A DNA stretch of 64,000 bases, taken from Methanobacteriota archaeon (GTDB lineage: Archaea > Methanobacteriota > Methanobacteria > Methanobacteriales > Methanobacteriaceae). Location: the NCBI GenBank assembly GCA_029556335.1, contig JAKQFA010000037.1, forward strand, positions 1 to 64,000, written 5' to 3'. Numbering within the stretch: position 1 is the stretch's first letter; the number at the start of each line of letters is the position of its first letter. Of the stretch, positions 55,640-64,000 are shown piece by piece. The notes under the pieces are model-generated. The model saw only the letters and a list, made by a program, of their open reading frames with translations. It was not told where the DNA came from and ran no database searches. A program made the position numbers and the translations under genes.

Positions 55640-56785
55640 CTAATTTATTGATTTAAGATCAGCCAGAAAAGTCTCCAAGTGATTTTTTCTAATGTGGGGC
55701 ATGATGATTATGCGAATTGCCGGGGGGTGTGCTGAAATAGAAGGTAACCATCCCTTATCCATCATTCCCCGGGATATTTCTTCCAGTGTCAGCTGAGATG
55801 AACGGAACGCCACGATATTAAGTTCTGGTTCAGTTACGAGTATGAAATCAGCTTTTTCTAGACTTTCCGCCAGGTAATGAGTTAAATCCATGCACCGGGT
55901 AGCAATTTTTCGGTACCCCCTCCTTCCCAGGTGCTTTAAAAGGGCCCAGGTTGCAGCGGTACTGGCTCCGGTTCGAGTACCCACAATGGTGGATTGTCTG
56001 TCCTCAGTCAGGTAGGGTGTTTCTATACTCATGGACTCCAGATATTCCCTATGACGAAATAGGATTCCCCCAGTAGGTATGGGAGCTAAACCCATCTTAT
56101 GAGGGTCAATAGTCATGGATGAAACCCCTGGAATCTTAAAATCAAATTCTGGTAAATTATATCCAGCATCCTGAAGGAAGGGTATGGAAAATCCTCCAAA
56201 GGCAGCGTCCACATGGAGATAAATATCGTTATCCAGGCAGATCTCAGATAACCCGGCTATGGGATCTATTTTTCCCAGTTCGGTGGTTCCAGCTATCCCC
56301 ACTACCGCCACCGTCTTGTCAGAGATCAGATTTTCTACTGAATTGAGGTCTATACGGTAATTTTCATCCAGTTCAGCTTCTTTCAGGTTAAGACACAACA
56401 TCTCCGCTGCTTTTTTAAAGGAGAAGTGGGCGGATTTTGGTACTATGATCTCTCCATCCTTAACATCACTCAGGTTACGGGCAGCCCGCATGGCCATTAT
56501 ATTAGCTTCAGTCCCCCCCGTGATGATATGGCCATGTACATCTGATTTACCCAGCATATCCCCTAAGATAGTAATCACTTCATCTTCCAAGTCTTTAGTC
56601 CCAGGGAAAAGTCCAGGATCCCCCAGGTTAGACTCTAAAAACATGGCGTAGGCTTCCAAAGCCACTGGATGGGGGCAGGTACACATGGATCCTAATATTC
56701 TGCCGGATTGGTAGGTTAGATCCCTATTTTTGTAGTCCCGGAGAGTTTTTATGACTTTTTCACGGGAGATTCCCTTGTCTTGCAT
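55640..56785 (-). CDS. mfnA: L-tyrosine/L-aspartate decarboxylase MfnA
   Basis: PLP enzyme that decarboxylates tyrosine to tyramine for methanofuran, and aspartate to beta-alanine for CoA. PLP lysine K230 in TIDPHKMGLAP; HVDAAFGGF at D193; substrate-loop GGTEANIMAMR near 90. The 381-residue length fits. It lies 13 nt upstream of the fumB ATT start, so the pair is co-transcribed. No obvious ribosome binding site before its ATG. Confidence 0.94.
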   Translation of the reverse strand: MQDKGISREKVIKTLRDYKNRDLTYQSGRILGSMCTCPHPVALEAYAMFLESNLGDPGLFPGTKDLEDEVITILGDMLGKSDVHGHIITGGTEANIMAMRAARNLSDVKDGEIIVPKSAHFSFKKAAEMLCLNLKEAELDENYRIDLNSVENLISDKTVAVVGIAGTTELGKIDPIAGLSEICLDNDIYLHVDAAFGGFSIPFLQDAGYNLPEFDFKIPGVSSMTIDPHKMGLAPIPTGGILFRHREYLESMSIETPYLTEDRQSTIVGTRTGASTAATWALLKHLGRRGYRKIATRCMDLTHYLAESLEKADFILVTEPELNIVAFRSSQLTLEEISRGMMDKGWLPSISAHPPAIRIIIMPHIRKNHLETFLADLKSIN

Positions 56786-56866
56786 GTGATCTGAAATATT
56801 AGAATTTTTCTGGGCTCTGGAAATTAAATTAAAAAATAAGGAATATGGTGGAGTTTTCTACTCCTA

Positions 56867-59155
56867 CTATTGCATCATCTTCCGGGCAGCCCGGAGTAGA
56901 AGTTTCTTCTCCACCCTAGCCACAGTTTCCCTGACATTGGCCACAGCATCGGTGTTAGCGGATACTGAAGTTATTCCCAGTTCAACCAGTTTTTCCACAA
57001 TGGAAGGAATGCTCCCTGCCTGTCCACAAATACTGGTCTTTACCCCTGCCTTGTTACACTCTATGATCACCCTTTCAATCAACTTAAGCACTGCTGGATG
57101 GCCTTCAGTGTACAAACCAGCCACTTTCTCGTTATTTCTGTCGATGGCCAGGGTGTACTGGGTGAGGTCGTTGGTTCCGAAACTCACAAAGTCCAGCCCC
57201 TCAGCAATGAAGTCCTCGATTATCATAGCTGCTCCCGGTGTTTCCACCATGACCCCGAATTCTATTGTTTTCTGGGGTTTGAGACCTACTTCACGGGCTA
57301 TCTTCTTTGCTTCCTTCAGTTCGTCGGGGTGTTGCACCAAAGGCAGCATGATACCGATGTTGGTGTATCCCTGTTCATGGAGCTTTTTGATAGCCTTGAA
57401 CTCTGCACGGAGAATATCCGGCTCGTCCAACTCTCTCCTGATACCTCTCCAGCCCAACATGGGGTTATGTTCATGTGGTTCGCCTTCCCCTCCTTCCAGG
57501 GACTGGAATTCATCAGTGGGTGCGTCCAGAGTTCGGTACCATACTGGTTTGGGGTAGAAGGCGTCTGCTACTTTCAGTATATTCTCCACCAGCACCCTGA
57601 TGAGTTCATCCTCATTCCCCTCCGAGATGTACTTTTTTGGATGCACTCCAGTCGTGAGCATCATGTGTTCTGTTCTAAGCAATCCCACACCATCAGCTCC
57701 TGTGGCAGCGGCCTTTTTGGCGGCTTCGGACATGCTGACATTGACTTTTACTTCAGTTACTGTTAAGAGGGGTGGTGCAACCATTAATGGCTGCTGTTCA
57801 GTGGTTTCTTCTTTTTTTATGGTGTCCACCAGTTTGCCCTCCCATACCAACCCTTTACTACCATCCAGGGTCACTACACTGTTTTCAGGGAGTATTTGGG
57901 TGGCATCTCCAGTTCCCACTACACAGGGGATTCCCAGTTCACGGGATACAATGGCCGCATGGCATGTGACCCCGCCCTCATCGGTTATGATACCGTTGGC
58001 CCTTTTCATGGCTGGCACCATATCCGGGGTGGTCATCACCGTCACCAGTATGTCTCCGTCTTGGACTTTGTCCAGTTCATCAGTACTGCTGATGATCTTA
58101 ACAGTTCCAGCCGCCATTCCTGGACTAGCCCCTAGCCCCTTGGCGATTATGGTTCTACGTATTTCTTCACCTTCTTCCACTCCAGATACATCCTGAAGGG
58201 TAGTTACGGGCCGGGATTGCAGCATGAAAATGCGATCCCCTTTGATAGCCCATTCGGTGTCCTGGGGGAACTGATAATGGTTGTGTATATTCCGACCCAG
58301 TTCCGTCAGGCGAGATATTTCGTCACCATTGAGAACCTGCCTCTTTTTAAGTTCATCTGGCACCGGTAATTTCACCGTGTTTCCCTTCTCAGGGTCACGG
58401 ACGAACATGATGTTCTTCTCACTTACTTGTTGTTCCATGATCTTACCGGTTTCTTTGTCCACCCAGTAGGTGTCGGGGGTGACTGTTCCAGATACCACTG
58501 CTTCGCCCAGACCCCAAGCCGCCTCAATCAGGATTTTTTCCTCGCCGGTGGAGGGGTGGACCGTGAACATCACTCCTGCCTTTTCAGCGTCCACCATTTC
58601 CTGTACCACCACAGCGATGTACACCTTGTCGTGTTGGAAGTTGTTTTCTTCCCGGTAGAATATGGCTCGTGCTCCAAACAACGATGCCCAACACTTCTGG
58701 ACATATTTCAGAACGTCTTCCTCACCCTTTATATTTAAATAAGTATCTTGCTGGCCAGCGAATGATGCTTCCGGAAGATCTTCAGCGGTAGCAGATGATC
58801 TGATAGCTACAAAAACATCATCCGCACCAATACGAATACATAATGCATTGTATGCTTCTATGATGATCCTTCGGATTTCATCGGGTATGGGGGTGTTATT
58901 GATGATTTTCTTTATTCTTCGGGCGGCATCCTGAAGTTCTTGATTCTGGTTGACGTCAACGGCATTGAGAATGCCCATAATGGTGTCGAAGATTCCAGTC
59001 TCCTCCACAAATTTCCGGTAAGTTGCAGAAGTAATTACAAAGCCGGGGGGTACTGGAATGCCAGCCTGGGTGAGTTCCCCCAGGTTAGCTCCCTTTCCAC
59101 CAGCCACATCAACATCGTCTTTTCCCAGTTCCTCGAAAAATTTGACAAACTCCAT
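56867..59155 (-). CDS. ppsA: Phosphoenolpyruvate synthase
   Basis: Makes PEP from pyruvate and ATP with AMP and phosphate released, the entry to gluconeogenesis in methanogens. N-terminal ATP-grasp domain (GGKGANLGELTQAGIPVPPGF), central swivelling His domain with GGVTCHAAIVSRELGIPCVVG near residue 400, and C-terminal PEP/pyruvate TIM barrel (FGTNDLTQYTLAIDR). The 762-residue length is normal. GAGGG precedes the ATG. Likely regulated with carbon flux; no site seen. Confidence 0.96.
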   Translation of the reverse strand: MEFVKFFEELGKDDVDVAGGKGANLGELTQAGIPVPPGFVITSATYRKFVEETGIFDTIMGILNAVDVNQNQELQDAARRIKKIINNTPIPDEIRRIIIEAYNALCIRIGADDVFVAIRSSATAEDLPEASFAGQQDTYLNIKGEEDVLKYVQKCWASLFGARAIFYREENNFQHDKVYIAVVVQEMVDAEKAGVMFTVHPSTGEEKILIEAAWGLGEAVVSGTVTPDTYWVDKETGKIMEQQVSEKNIMFVRDPEKGNTVKLPVPDELKKRQVLNGDEISRLTELGRNIHNHYQFPQDTEWAIKGDRIFMLQSRPVTTLQDVSGVEEGEEIRRTIIAKGLGASPGMAAGTVKIISSTDELDKVQDGDILVTVMTTPDMVPAMKRANGIITDEGGVTCHAAIVSRELGIPCVVGTGDATQILPENSVVTLDGSKGLVWEGKLVDTIKKEETTEQQPLMVAPPLLTVTEVKVNVSMSEAAKKAAATGADGVGLLRTEHMMLTTGVHPKKYISEGNEDELIRVLVENILKVADAFYPKPVWYRTLDAPTDEFQSLEGGEGEPHEHNPMLGWRGIRRELDEPDILRAEFKAIKKLHEQGYTNIGIMLPLVQHPDELKEAKKIAREVGLKPQKTIEFGVMVETPGAAMIIEDFIAEGLDFVSFGTNDLTQYTLAIDRNNEKVAGLYTEGHPAVLKLIERVIIECNKAGVKTSICGQAGSIPSIVEKLVELGITSVSANTDAVANVRETVARVEKKLLLRAARKMMQ

Positions 59156-59212
59156 GCTAACCCTCTTTCATTCGTTTTCTTTTTAACCAGCAACGGTGCA
59201 AAAAATTTAATT

Positions 59213-59695
59213 CTACTTAACCAGTTCTGCCCCTTCATCGATCAAAATCTTACAGGGGACTGGAAATTTCATGGCAGCCCTTCTAAGTGCTTCTTTAGCG
59301 TCCTTAAAGTTCCTCTTGTTGGTTTTAATGGTTAAAACACGCTGGTCAGCTTTAACTATTGCCACTGAACTTACTGGCTTTCCATATGCCTTCCTCATCC
59401 CGTCCTGCACACGGTCTGCACCAGCCCCAGTAGCCATTGGATTTTCACGCACAATGTGGTGAGGATAAACTCTTATTTTCAAGTGATACCCCATCCTACC
59501 AGCTCTTCTCTGCATGTATCTGTTGGAAGCTATCCTGGATGCTTCCAGAGAATTATGAGAGAGATGGGCCTCTTTTTTAAGTGCCAAGCTTACGGTAAGG
59601 GGAAACTCACCTGCTAAGTTACCCATATCATATTGAACAATCTTGGAGCCAGGAATTTTACGAATGTACTCTTTTCTAGTGTATGCTCTTGCCAT
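59213..59695 (-). CDS. rpl10e: 50S ribosomal protein L10e (L16 family)
   Basis: Large-subunit protein at the A-site side. Begins MARAYTRKEYIRKIPGSKI and continues with IASNRYMQRRAGRMGYHLKI and GADRVQDGMRKAYGKP, the archaeal L10e pattern. GGAGGAAG lies before the ATG. The 160-residue length is typical. Co-directional with ppsA but 57 nt apart. Confidence 0.95.
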   Translation of the reverse strand: MARAYTRKEYIRKIPGSKIVQYDMGNLAGEFPLTVSLALKKEAHLSHNSLEASRIASNRYMQRRAGRMGYHLKIRVYPHHIVRENPMATGAGADRVQDGMRKAYGKPVSSVAIVKADQRVLTIKTNKRNFKDAKEALRRAAMKFPVPCKILIDEGAELVK

Positions 59696-59977
59696 CTATT
59701 CTTCCTCCTTGTCAAAGTTTAAATCTATAATTTAATAAGTTTTAGGCTTCCACCAATATGGTTAAAATATTATTACTAGGAATAAAACCAGGTTGAAATC
59801 AATAGTAGACTTAGTTTGTAAATTTATAATATATAAAATGATCAATCCATGATTTTTTCATATTATGAAAGAAATGATCTCAATACACTTAGTATGGGGT
59901 TAAAGCATTAGAATTTCTTCTTAATCGCGCCAAAAATCAAATTCTAATTTCTTGTTATTCTGTTATAGGATTGAATT
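59696..59977. other. Intergenic AT-rich region
   Basis: About 280 bases between L10e and the secreted repeat-protein gene; holds the L10e promoter area (AT-rich, TATAAT-like stretches near 59826). No gene supported. Confidence 0.35.
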
Positions 59978-60013
59978 AAAAAAAAATATTAGGGGATTAA
60001 GAGTTTGCACTCT
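59978..60013 (-). terminator. Hairpin/poly-T terminator of the secreted repeat protein
   Basis: On the minus strand AGAGT-GCAA-ACTCT (60000-60013) is followed some 14 nt later by nine T (59978-59986), just downstream of the gene stop. Confidence 0.45.
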
Positions 60014-60037
60014 AAATCCAAACATTTATGCACTTTT

Positions 60038-60664
60038 TTAGCTACTACTCTTAATTACTTGACCATTGACGTAGTTGGATGTGCACCAGTAACGCATTGC
60101 GTACCCGTTACCTTTGTAGTCGTAGTTAACCCATTTGCCGTTACTGTAGTATTGTACTGATCTGTGTCGGGATGACATACTGGTGGGATATTGAATTATT
60201 CTTACTTGGTAATTTTTGCTCAGTAATTGATTGTAGAGTATTTCACTGTTGGTCCAGCAGTCACCAGTTCCTTTACCACCGGTACTCCTGTAAGTGGTAG
60301 TTGTTCGGTAAGTGTAAGTGGCTCTTACGTATCTGTATTTGCCATTTTTGTAAACTTTTTTGTAGTAATACTTCTTTTTGTATGTTGTTTTGTAAGATTT
60401 TTTCTGGTAAGTCTTTTTATACGTTGCCTTAGCTTTGTAAGTCTTCTTAGCTTTGTAAGTCTTCTTAGCCTTGTAAGTCTTCTTAGTAACTGCATTGACT
60501 TCTGGTTTAGCTACTGAAGCTGAGTTCACTGAGTCAATGTTCTTCACTTGGGTAATGCTTGAGCTTTGGCTTGTACTTATGTTATCAACAACCCCTGAGA
60601 GGGGCAAAGTGCATACTGCTATCGCTAACGCTAATAGCAACACATAATTCAATTGTCGCTTAAT
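60038..60664 (-). CDS. Secreted KTYKAK-repeat protein with transglutaminase-like domain
   Basis: Signal peptide KRQLNYVLLLALAIAVCTLPLSG, then a Ser/Thr linker, a Lys/Tyr-rich repeat block (KKTYKA repeated, then YKKK and Thr/Tyr runs), and a C-terminal module with GDCWTNSEILYNQLL, SRHRSVQYY and WVNYDYKG: a Cys-His-Asp triad order like transglutaminase-fold peptidases such as pseudomurein endoisopeptidases. Probably acts in the cell wall. The frame is open from ATG 60688, but GGAGG at 60672-60676 points to ATT 60664 or ATA 60667 as the start. Confidence 0.7.
   Translation of the reverse strand: MKRQLNYVLLLALAIAVCTLPLSGVVDNISTSQSSSITQVKNIDSVNSASVAKPEVNAVTKKTYKAKKTYKAKKTYKAKATYKKTYQKKSYKTTYKKKYYYKKVYKNGKYRYVRATYTYRTTTTYRSTGGKGTGDCWTNSEILYNQLLSKNYQVRIIQYPTSMSSRHRSVQYYSNGKWVNYDYKGNGYAMRYWCTSNYVNGQVIKSSS
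60430..60485 (-). repeat. 18-bp tandem DNA repeat encoding KKTYKA
   Basis: Three near-identical copies of an 18-base unit (minus-strand AAGACTTACAAAGCTAAG), encoding the basic repeat of the secreted protein. Slippage could change copy number. Confidence 0.7.
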
Positions 60665-60680
60665 TATACCGCCTCCGTGA

Positions 60681-60702
60681 CTCATCATTCAAGTATGATG
60701 AG
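60681..60702 (-). repeat. 8-bp inverted repeat in the leader of the secreted protein gene
   Basis: CTCATCAT (60681-60688) and ATGATGAG (60695-60702) form a perfect hairpin on the minus strand just before GGAGG; its 3' arm contains the ATGATG that a naive annotation would choose as start. Confidence 0.6.
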
Positions 60703-61394
60703 GCCCTTTTTGGTATAACATTGCATTTTTGAAACATGACTTATAAAGGTTCTGGTTTTAATCTCGTAAATTCCAATCCATACCGCTTTTTTTTAAATTT
60801 AAGGAGACTTTAGAAGTTATTCATTTGGCCATAAATAGATGAGCTCAATTCGTTGTTATTTTTCCTTTACATGCGTTCTAAAAAGTTTATTTTCCCAATT
60901 GAAGCCAAGTTAATCTGTATCTTTAAAAAAGTATGCCTCCTAAATGGACCTAATCCTGTTTTTTGTCCCAATAAACAAAAAAAGGGTGAATAAAAATGTT
61001 TCATCTATTTATAGAGATGTGAATGAGGATTTATATTAAATCAGCTTGAAATTTATGTTTTTAATGAAAATAGGAGGCCTTGTCTTTTTACCCATCCCCG
61101 CCCCGGGCCAAAGTGTTAGGTGATACTGGTATAATGATCATAATTCCAAGAACATTCCCGAAAACTTTTCCAAACTGTTCAGTTACACCATCCAAGGTTT
61201 TAAATCCATTTAAAGATCGGGGTAAATTGTCCCAGAATAATACTAAAAACGAATTAAAATTTACATGATGCATCGTAACCATCCCCTCCAGTATCATTTT
61301 AATAAATTTTTCATACTCGTTAAGTATTAAACCCCAACCACCATAGTAGGTTTATTGATCAACCTCCCTATGTAGGGTTTAGTTAGATTTTTAG
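60703..61394. other. Intergenic region with one doubtful small frame
   Basis: TTATAAAGG near 60741-60749 (minus strand CCTTTATAA) is the likely TATA box of the secreted-protein gene. The rest is AT-rich. Contains the weak frame listed separately at 61088-61274. Confidence 0.4.
61088..61274 (-). CDS. Doubtful small hydrophobic protein
   Basis: About 62 codons from ATG 61274, with GGAGGGG about 9 nt upstream, reading MHHVNFNSFLVLFWDNL then DGVTEQFGKVFGNVLGIMIII. The C-terminal half is moderately hydrophobic. A similar-size frame exists on the other strand, so this rests on the ribosome binding site alone. Confidence 0.3.
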
Positions 61395-61403
61395 GTGGAA
61401 ACT

Positions 61404-62195
61404 ATGAAGATCGCCATAACTGGAAAAGGAGGAGTGGGAAAAACCACAGTATCCAGCACCCTGGCTACTATACTGTCCCGGAAATACAAAGTCATTGCCA
61501 TTGATGCTGATCCAGACATGAATCTGGCTGGGAGTTTGGGAATACATAGCCCCATAACCCCCATATCTAAAATGAAGGACTTGATCAAAGATCGGACCGG
61601 TGCTGAGCCAGGATCATCCTTTGGAGAGGTGTTCAAGATGAATCCTAAGATATCAGATCTTCCAGAATCTCTTTCCATAAATTACGATGAAGAAGGTCGT
61701 TTGAAACTCCTAGTGATGGGTACAGTGGATAAAGGAGGTGATGGATGTGTCTGCCCTGCTTCAGTACTTCTTAAAGCACTTTTAAGACACCTTATACTGA
61801 AAAAAGATGAAATAATCCTTTTGGACATGGAAGCAGGTATTGAACATCTGGGGAGGCGTACCGCAGAAGCCGTGGATCTGATGATCATCGTGGTGGAACC
61901 AGGACTCAAATCCTTGGAAACCGCCACCCGTATCAGGAAGCTGGCTAAAGAAATTGGAGTGGATGAAGTAGTTGCCGTTATAAATAAAGTTTCCAATGAG
62001 GATGAAGAAGCATTTGTAACCAGCAAACTCAATGAAATTGGTTTAAATGTATTAGGAAGTATCCCCCATGATTATAACGTTGTGCGAGCCGATATGGAAG
62101 GTCAGCCCCTGGTGAATTATCCTGATTCTTCAGCTCTAAAAGCAGTGGAGGATATCTCGGAAAATATTTTAAGCAATCTACCCCAATTATCATAG
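61404..62195 (+). CDS. CooC/MinD-type P-loop ATPase
   Basis: Deviant-Walker ATPase like CooC, which inserts nickel into carbon monoxide dehydrogenase. Residues: TGKGGVGKTT with signature Lys at K8 and K13, IDADPDMNLAGSLG, and the metal-binding CxC in GGDGCVCPAS (C115, C117), then LLDMEAGIEHLGRRT. Start ATG 61404 is 5 nt after AGGTGG. About 263 residues. No CODH gene is nearby; it heads a run with pcc1 and serS. Confidence 0.85.
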   Translation: MKIAITGKGGVGKTTVSSTLATILSRKYKVIAIDADPDMNLAGSLGIHSPITPISKMKDLIKDRTGAEPGSSFGEVFKMNPKISDLPESLSINYDEEGRLKLLVMGTVDKGGDGCVCPASVLLKALLRHLILKKDEIILLDMEAGIEHLGRRTAEAVDLMIIVVEPGLKSLETATRIRKLAKEIGVDEVVAVINKVSNEDEEAFVTSKLNEIGLNVLGSIPHDYNVVRADMEGQPLVNYPDSSALKAVEDISENILSNLPQLS

Positions 62196-62196
62196 T

Positions 62197-62433
62197 ATGC
62201 AGATCACTGCTAGGCTAGTCTTCCATTATCAGGAGGAAGAACAGGCCCTAATTGCTTACCAATCATTAGAACCCGATAACAGGAACTATCTGGAGTCAAA
62301 AGTTGTAGATAATGACCTTGTATGCAAAATTCGTGGCGAATCTGTACCAAGGATATTGGCAACCCTTGATGACCTTATTTTTTCAGAAATCCTGGTAGAA
62401 AAAGTGTTAGAAATAGATGGTGATGAGATATGA
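62197..62433 (+). CDS. pcc1: KEOPS complex subunit Pcc1
   Basis: A 78-residue protein of the CTAG/Pcc1 family, part of the KEOPS machine that makes t6A in tRNA with Kae1, Bud32 and Cgi121. Matches: ITARLVFHYQEEEQALIAYQSLEPDN, then VVDNDLVCKIRGESVPRILATLDD. Starts 1 nt after the CooC-like stop and overlaps serS by 4 nt. Confidence 0.85.
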   Translation: MQITARLVFHYQEEEQALIAYQSLEPDNRNYLESKVVDNDLVCKIRGESVPRILATLDDLIFSEILVEKVLEIDGDEI

Positions 62434-63974
62434 AGTTTACACTAAAGGGCCAGATCACCTTCAGCAAAGATGCTGAAGAGGCCCGTGCTGATATCAAACA
62501 ATTCCTAGATGATGCTAACCAAAACCTTTTCCTCAAAGGAGTGCCCCTAGAACAGAAGGAAGATGCCGCTCGTGTGGTGGAATGGACTCTAGATAGCAGC
62601 ACCCTGTATCTTAAGCTGGTCTCCGGTAGAAGAGGAAGAGCCCACGATGCCCTTTTAAGGATAAAAAAACCATTAACCCAACTTTTAGGATCCAAGTACC
62701 GACTAGGAATCCGTAGAATTTCTGTGGATTTCTATGAAATACGCATACCCACCCCGGAAATGGTGGATGTAGGTGAAATGCCCTACGTTCAGGATTCCAG
62801 CTTCAAAGAGGGTGTCATGATAATTAAATTCCAAAAATTGGACGAAGCAGATATCCGCCGCCATGTAGTTGATCGAGTGGTGAAACAAGTCCAGAGCCAG
62901 GCCAGGGCCTCGGTGGAAGGATCAGAAACCGATATTCTGACTAGGCAGGTAACCAAAGTTGAACCAGGAACCATAGTTTTCCAGGGAAAAAAACAGGAAA
63001 TCTATTTTGATGGTGATCCCACTGAAGAGTTAGCCCGGCGGGGATGGGTTAAAAAGTTTCCGGGCAAAGGGCAGTGGTTCTATGGACCCCCACTCATCGC
63101 ACTGCAGAGGGCAGTGGAAGAGATATTCCTGGAGAAACTGGTATACAAACTGGGCTTTGAGGAGTGTATGTGGCCCAAACTCATACCCTTACCAGTGTTG
63201 AACAAAATGCGTTACCTGGAAGGCCTACCAGAAGGTATGTACTACTGTTCTGCCCCTCGTCGTGACCCAGAACTTTTTGAGAAATTTAAAAATGAGTTAA
63301 CCATCACAAAAGAAGTGCCCATCAATCGTCTGAAGGACGGGTTGAAGGACCCCTCCTACGTTCTGGCACCAGCCCAGTGCGAACCTTTTTACGAATTTTT
63401 CTCACATGAAGTGGTAGATGAGGAGGATCTTCCCATCTCCCTCTTTGACCGTAGTGGCTGGACCTACCGCTGGGAGGCCGGCGGTGCCAAGGGATTGGAC
63501 CGGGTTCATGAGTTCCAGAGGGTGGAGCTGGTGTGGTTGGGCACCCCGGAACAGGTGGAGAAAATACGTGACACCACTCTGGAAATTTCACAGAACCTAG
63601 CTGATCTGATGGAACTGGAATGGTACACCGAAGTGGGTGATGATCCCTTCTACTTGGAGGGTAGGAAATCAGAAGAGAGAGGGATTGAGTTCCCGGATGT
63701 ACCCAAATATGAGATGCGCCTTGTGGTTCCTGGTGCTGATAAGGGAGTGGCTGCAGTTTCAGCCAACGTACACGGCACCCACTTTACGGAAGGTTTTTCC
63801 ATCAAAGAAGCCCATCAAAAAACCCTGTGGACCGGATGTACTGGTATCGGCATCACCCGCTGGTTGTTCGGATTCCTGGCTCAGAAGGGATTTGATAAGG
63901 ATAACTGGCCAGTTGGAGTAAAAGAAAGGATGAGAAAGGTTCAGGTTCCCAGGATGCTTACTTGGCCTGGGTAG
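62430..63974 (+). CDS. serS: Seryl-tRNA synthetase, type 2 (archaeal)
   Basis: Charges tRNA-Ser (and tRNA-Sec if present). This is the rare methanogen type: an N-terminal tRNA-binding domain (to about 165), then a class II catalytic core with a zinc-dependent serine pocket: PAQCEPF near 313, WEAGGAKGLDRVHEFQRVELVW and the final CTGIGITRWLFGFLAQKG. The 514-residue length is normal. Its ATG overlaps the pcc1 stop (ATGA). Confidence 0.95.
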   Translation: MKFTLKGQITFSKDAEEARADIKQFLDDANQNLFLKGVPLEQKEDAARVVEWTLDSSTLYLKLVSGRRGRAHDALLRIKKPLTQLLGSKYRLGIRRISVDFYEIRIPTPEMVDVGEMPYVQDSSFKEGVMIIKFQKLDEADIRRHVVDRVVKQVQSQARASVEGSETDILTRQVTKVEPGTIVFQGKKQEIYFDGDPTEELARRGWVKKFPGKGQWFYGPPLIALQRAVEEIFLEKLVYKLGFEECMWPKLIPLPVLNKMRYLEGLPEGMYYCSAPRRDPELFEKFKNELTITKEVPINRLKDGLKDPSYVLAPAQCEPFYEFFSHEVVDEEDLPISLFDRSGWTYRWEAGGAKGLDRVHEFQRVELVWLGTPEQVEKIRDTTLEISQNLADLMELEWYTEVGDDPFYLEGRKSEERGIEFPDVPKYEMRLVVPGADKGVAAVSANVHGTHFTEGFSIKEAHQKTLWTGCTGIGITRWLFGFLAQKGFDKDNWPVGVKERMRKVQVPRMLTWPG

Positions 63975-64000
63975 TACACCAAATAATCTTAGAAAAAATT

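Noticed and set aside
57098..57766. Long plus-strand frames opposite ppsA
   Set aside because: Antisense shadows of a highly conserved enzyme gene.
60227..60517. 96-codon plus-strand frame over the Lys/Tyr repeat
   Set aside because: Antisense shadow: Val/Phe/Ser runs are the reverse of Lys/Tyr codons.

Overview
The window is a methanogen chromosome segment, most probably from a mesophilic member of the Methanobacteriales (Methanobacterium-like). Evidence: a nine-gene A-type (archaeal) ATP synthase operon, coenzyme F420 (cofH) and methanofuran (mfnA) biosynthesis genes, the rare type-2 seryl-tRNA synthetase confined to methanogens, tRNA enzymes TiaS, Trm56 and Thg1-like, ribosomal protein L10e, archaeal promoters (TATA boxes about 25 nt before inferred starts) and GGTGA/GGAGG-type ribosome binding sites. 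All naming is from reading the translations; no database search was possible.

Layout. 1-8.6 kb: edge of a membrane-protein gene, a candidate structured RNA, aspartate dehydrogenase, Thg1-like, a JAMM protein, serA, conserved hypotheticals, an archaeal HTH regulator and tiaS. 8.8-12.8 kb: a compact metabolic cluster of MmgE/PrpD, a TIM-barrel/U32-like protein, a divergent fumarase-alpha homologue and a small citrate-synthase/citryl-CoA-lyase homologue. 12.9-22.3 kb: ATP synthase operon H-I-K-E-C-F-A-B-D followed by two small genes. 22.4-26.6 kb: small hypothetical proteins, ATP-grasp enzyme, tRNA-Gln and a stand-alone Cas4-like nuclease. 27-30.8 kb: cofH with inverted repeats upstream, then a Ku-DNA ligase pair. 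31-36.3 kb: ABC-2 exporter, MBL-fold/rhodanese fusion, O6-alkylguanine-DNA methyltransferase, aquaporin. 36.3-42.9 kb: DUF2180/DUF2193, an archaeoflavoprotein divergent from a Fur-like regulator, inositol phosphate synthase, papain-like protease. 43-48.7 kb: membrane glycosyltransferase candidate, pycB, lipoprotein, a frameshifted membrane-protein relic, queC. 48.8-53.2 kb: LarC, zinc-ribbon proteins, a cobamide pair and trm56. 53.3-59.7 kb: sugar dehydrogenase, upp, fumB, mfnA, ppsA, rpl10e. 60-64 kb: a secreted repeat-rich transglutaminase-like protein, CooC-like ATPase, pcc1, serS.

How the genes fit: pycB (oxaloacetate), ppsA (PEP), fumarase homologues and the citrate-synthase-like protein feed the incomplete reductive TCA metabolism of a hydrogenotroph; the ATP synthase has c-subunit residues typical of Na+ coupling. 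No phage, transposon, CRISPR array or rRNA is visible. The observations most worth checking are the archaeal Ku-ligase pair, the PrpD/fumarase-like/citrate-lyase-like cluster, the Fur-like/AfpA locus (operator on the TATA box; reading frame continuing past the stop), two genes that appear to start with AUU, and several short genes that are easy to miss.
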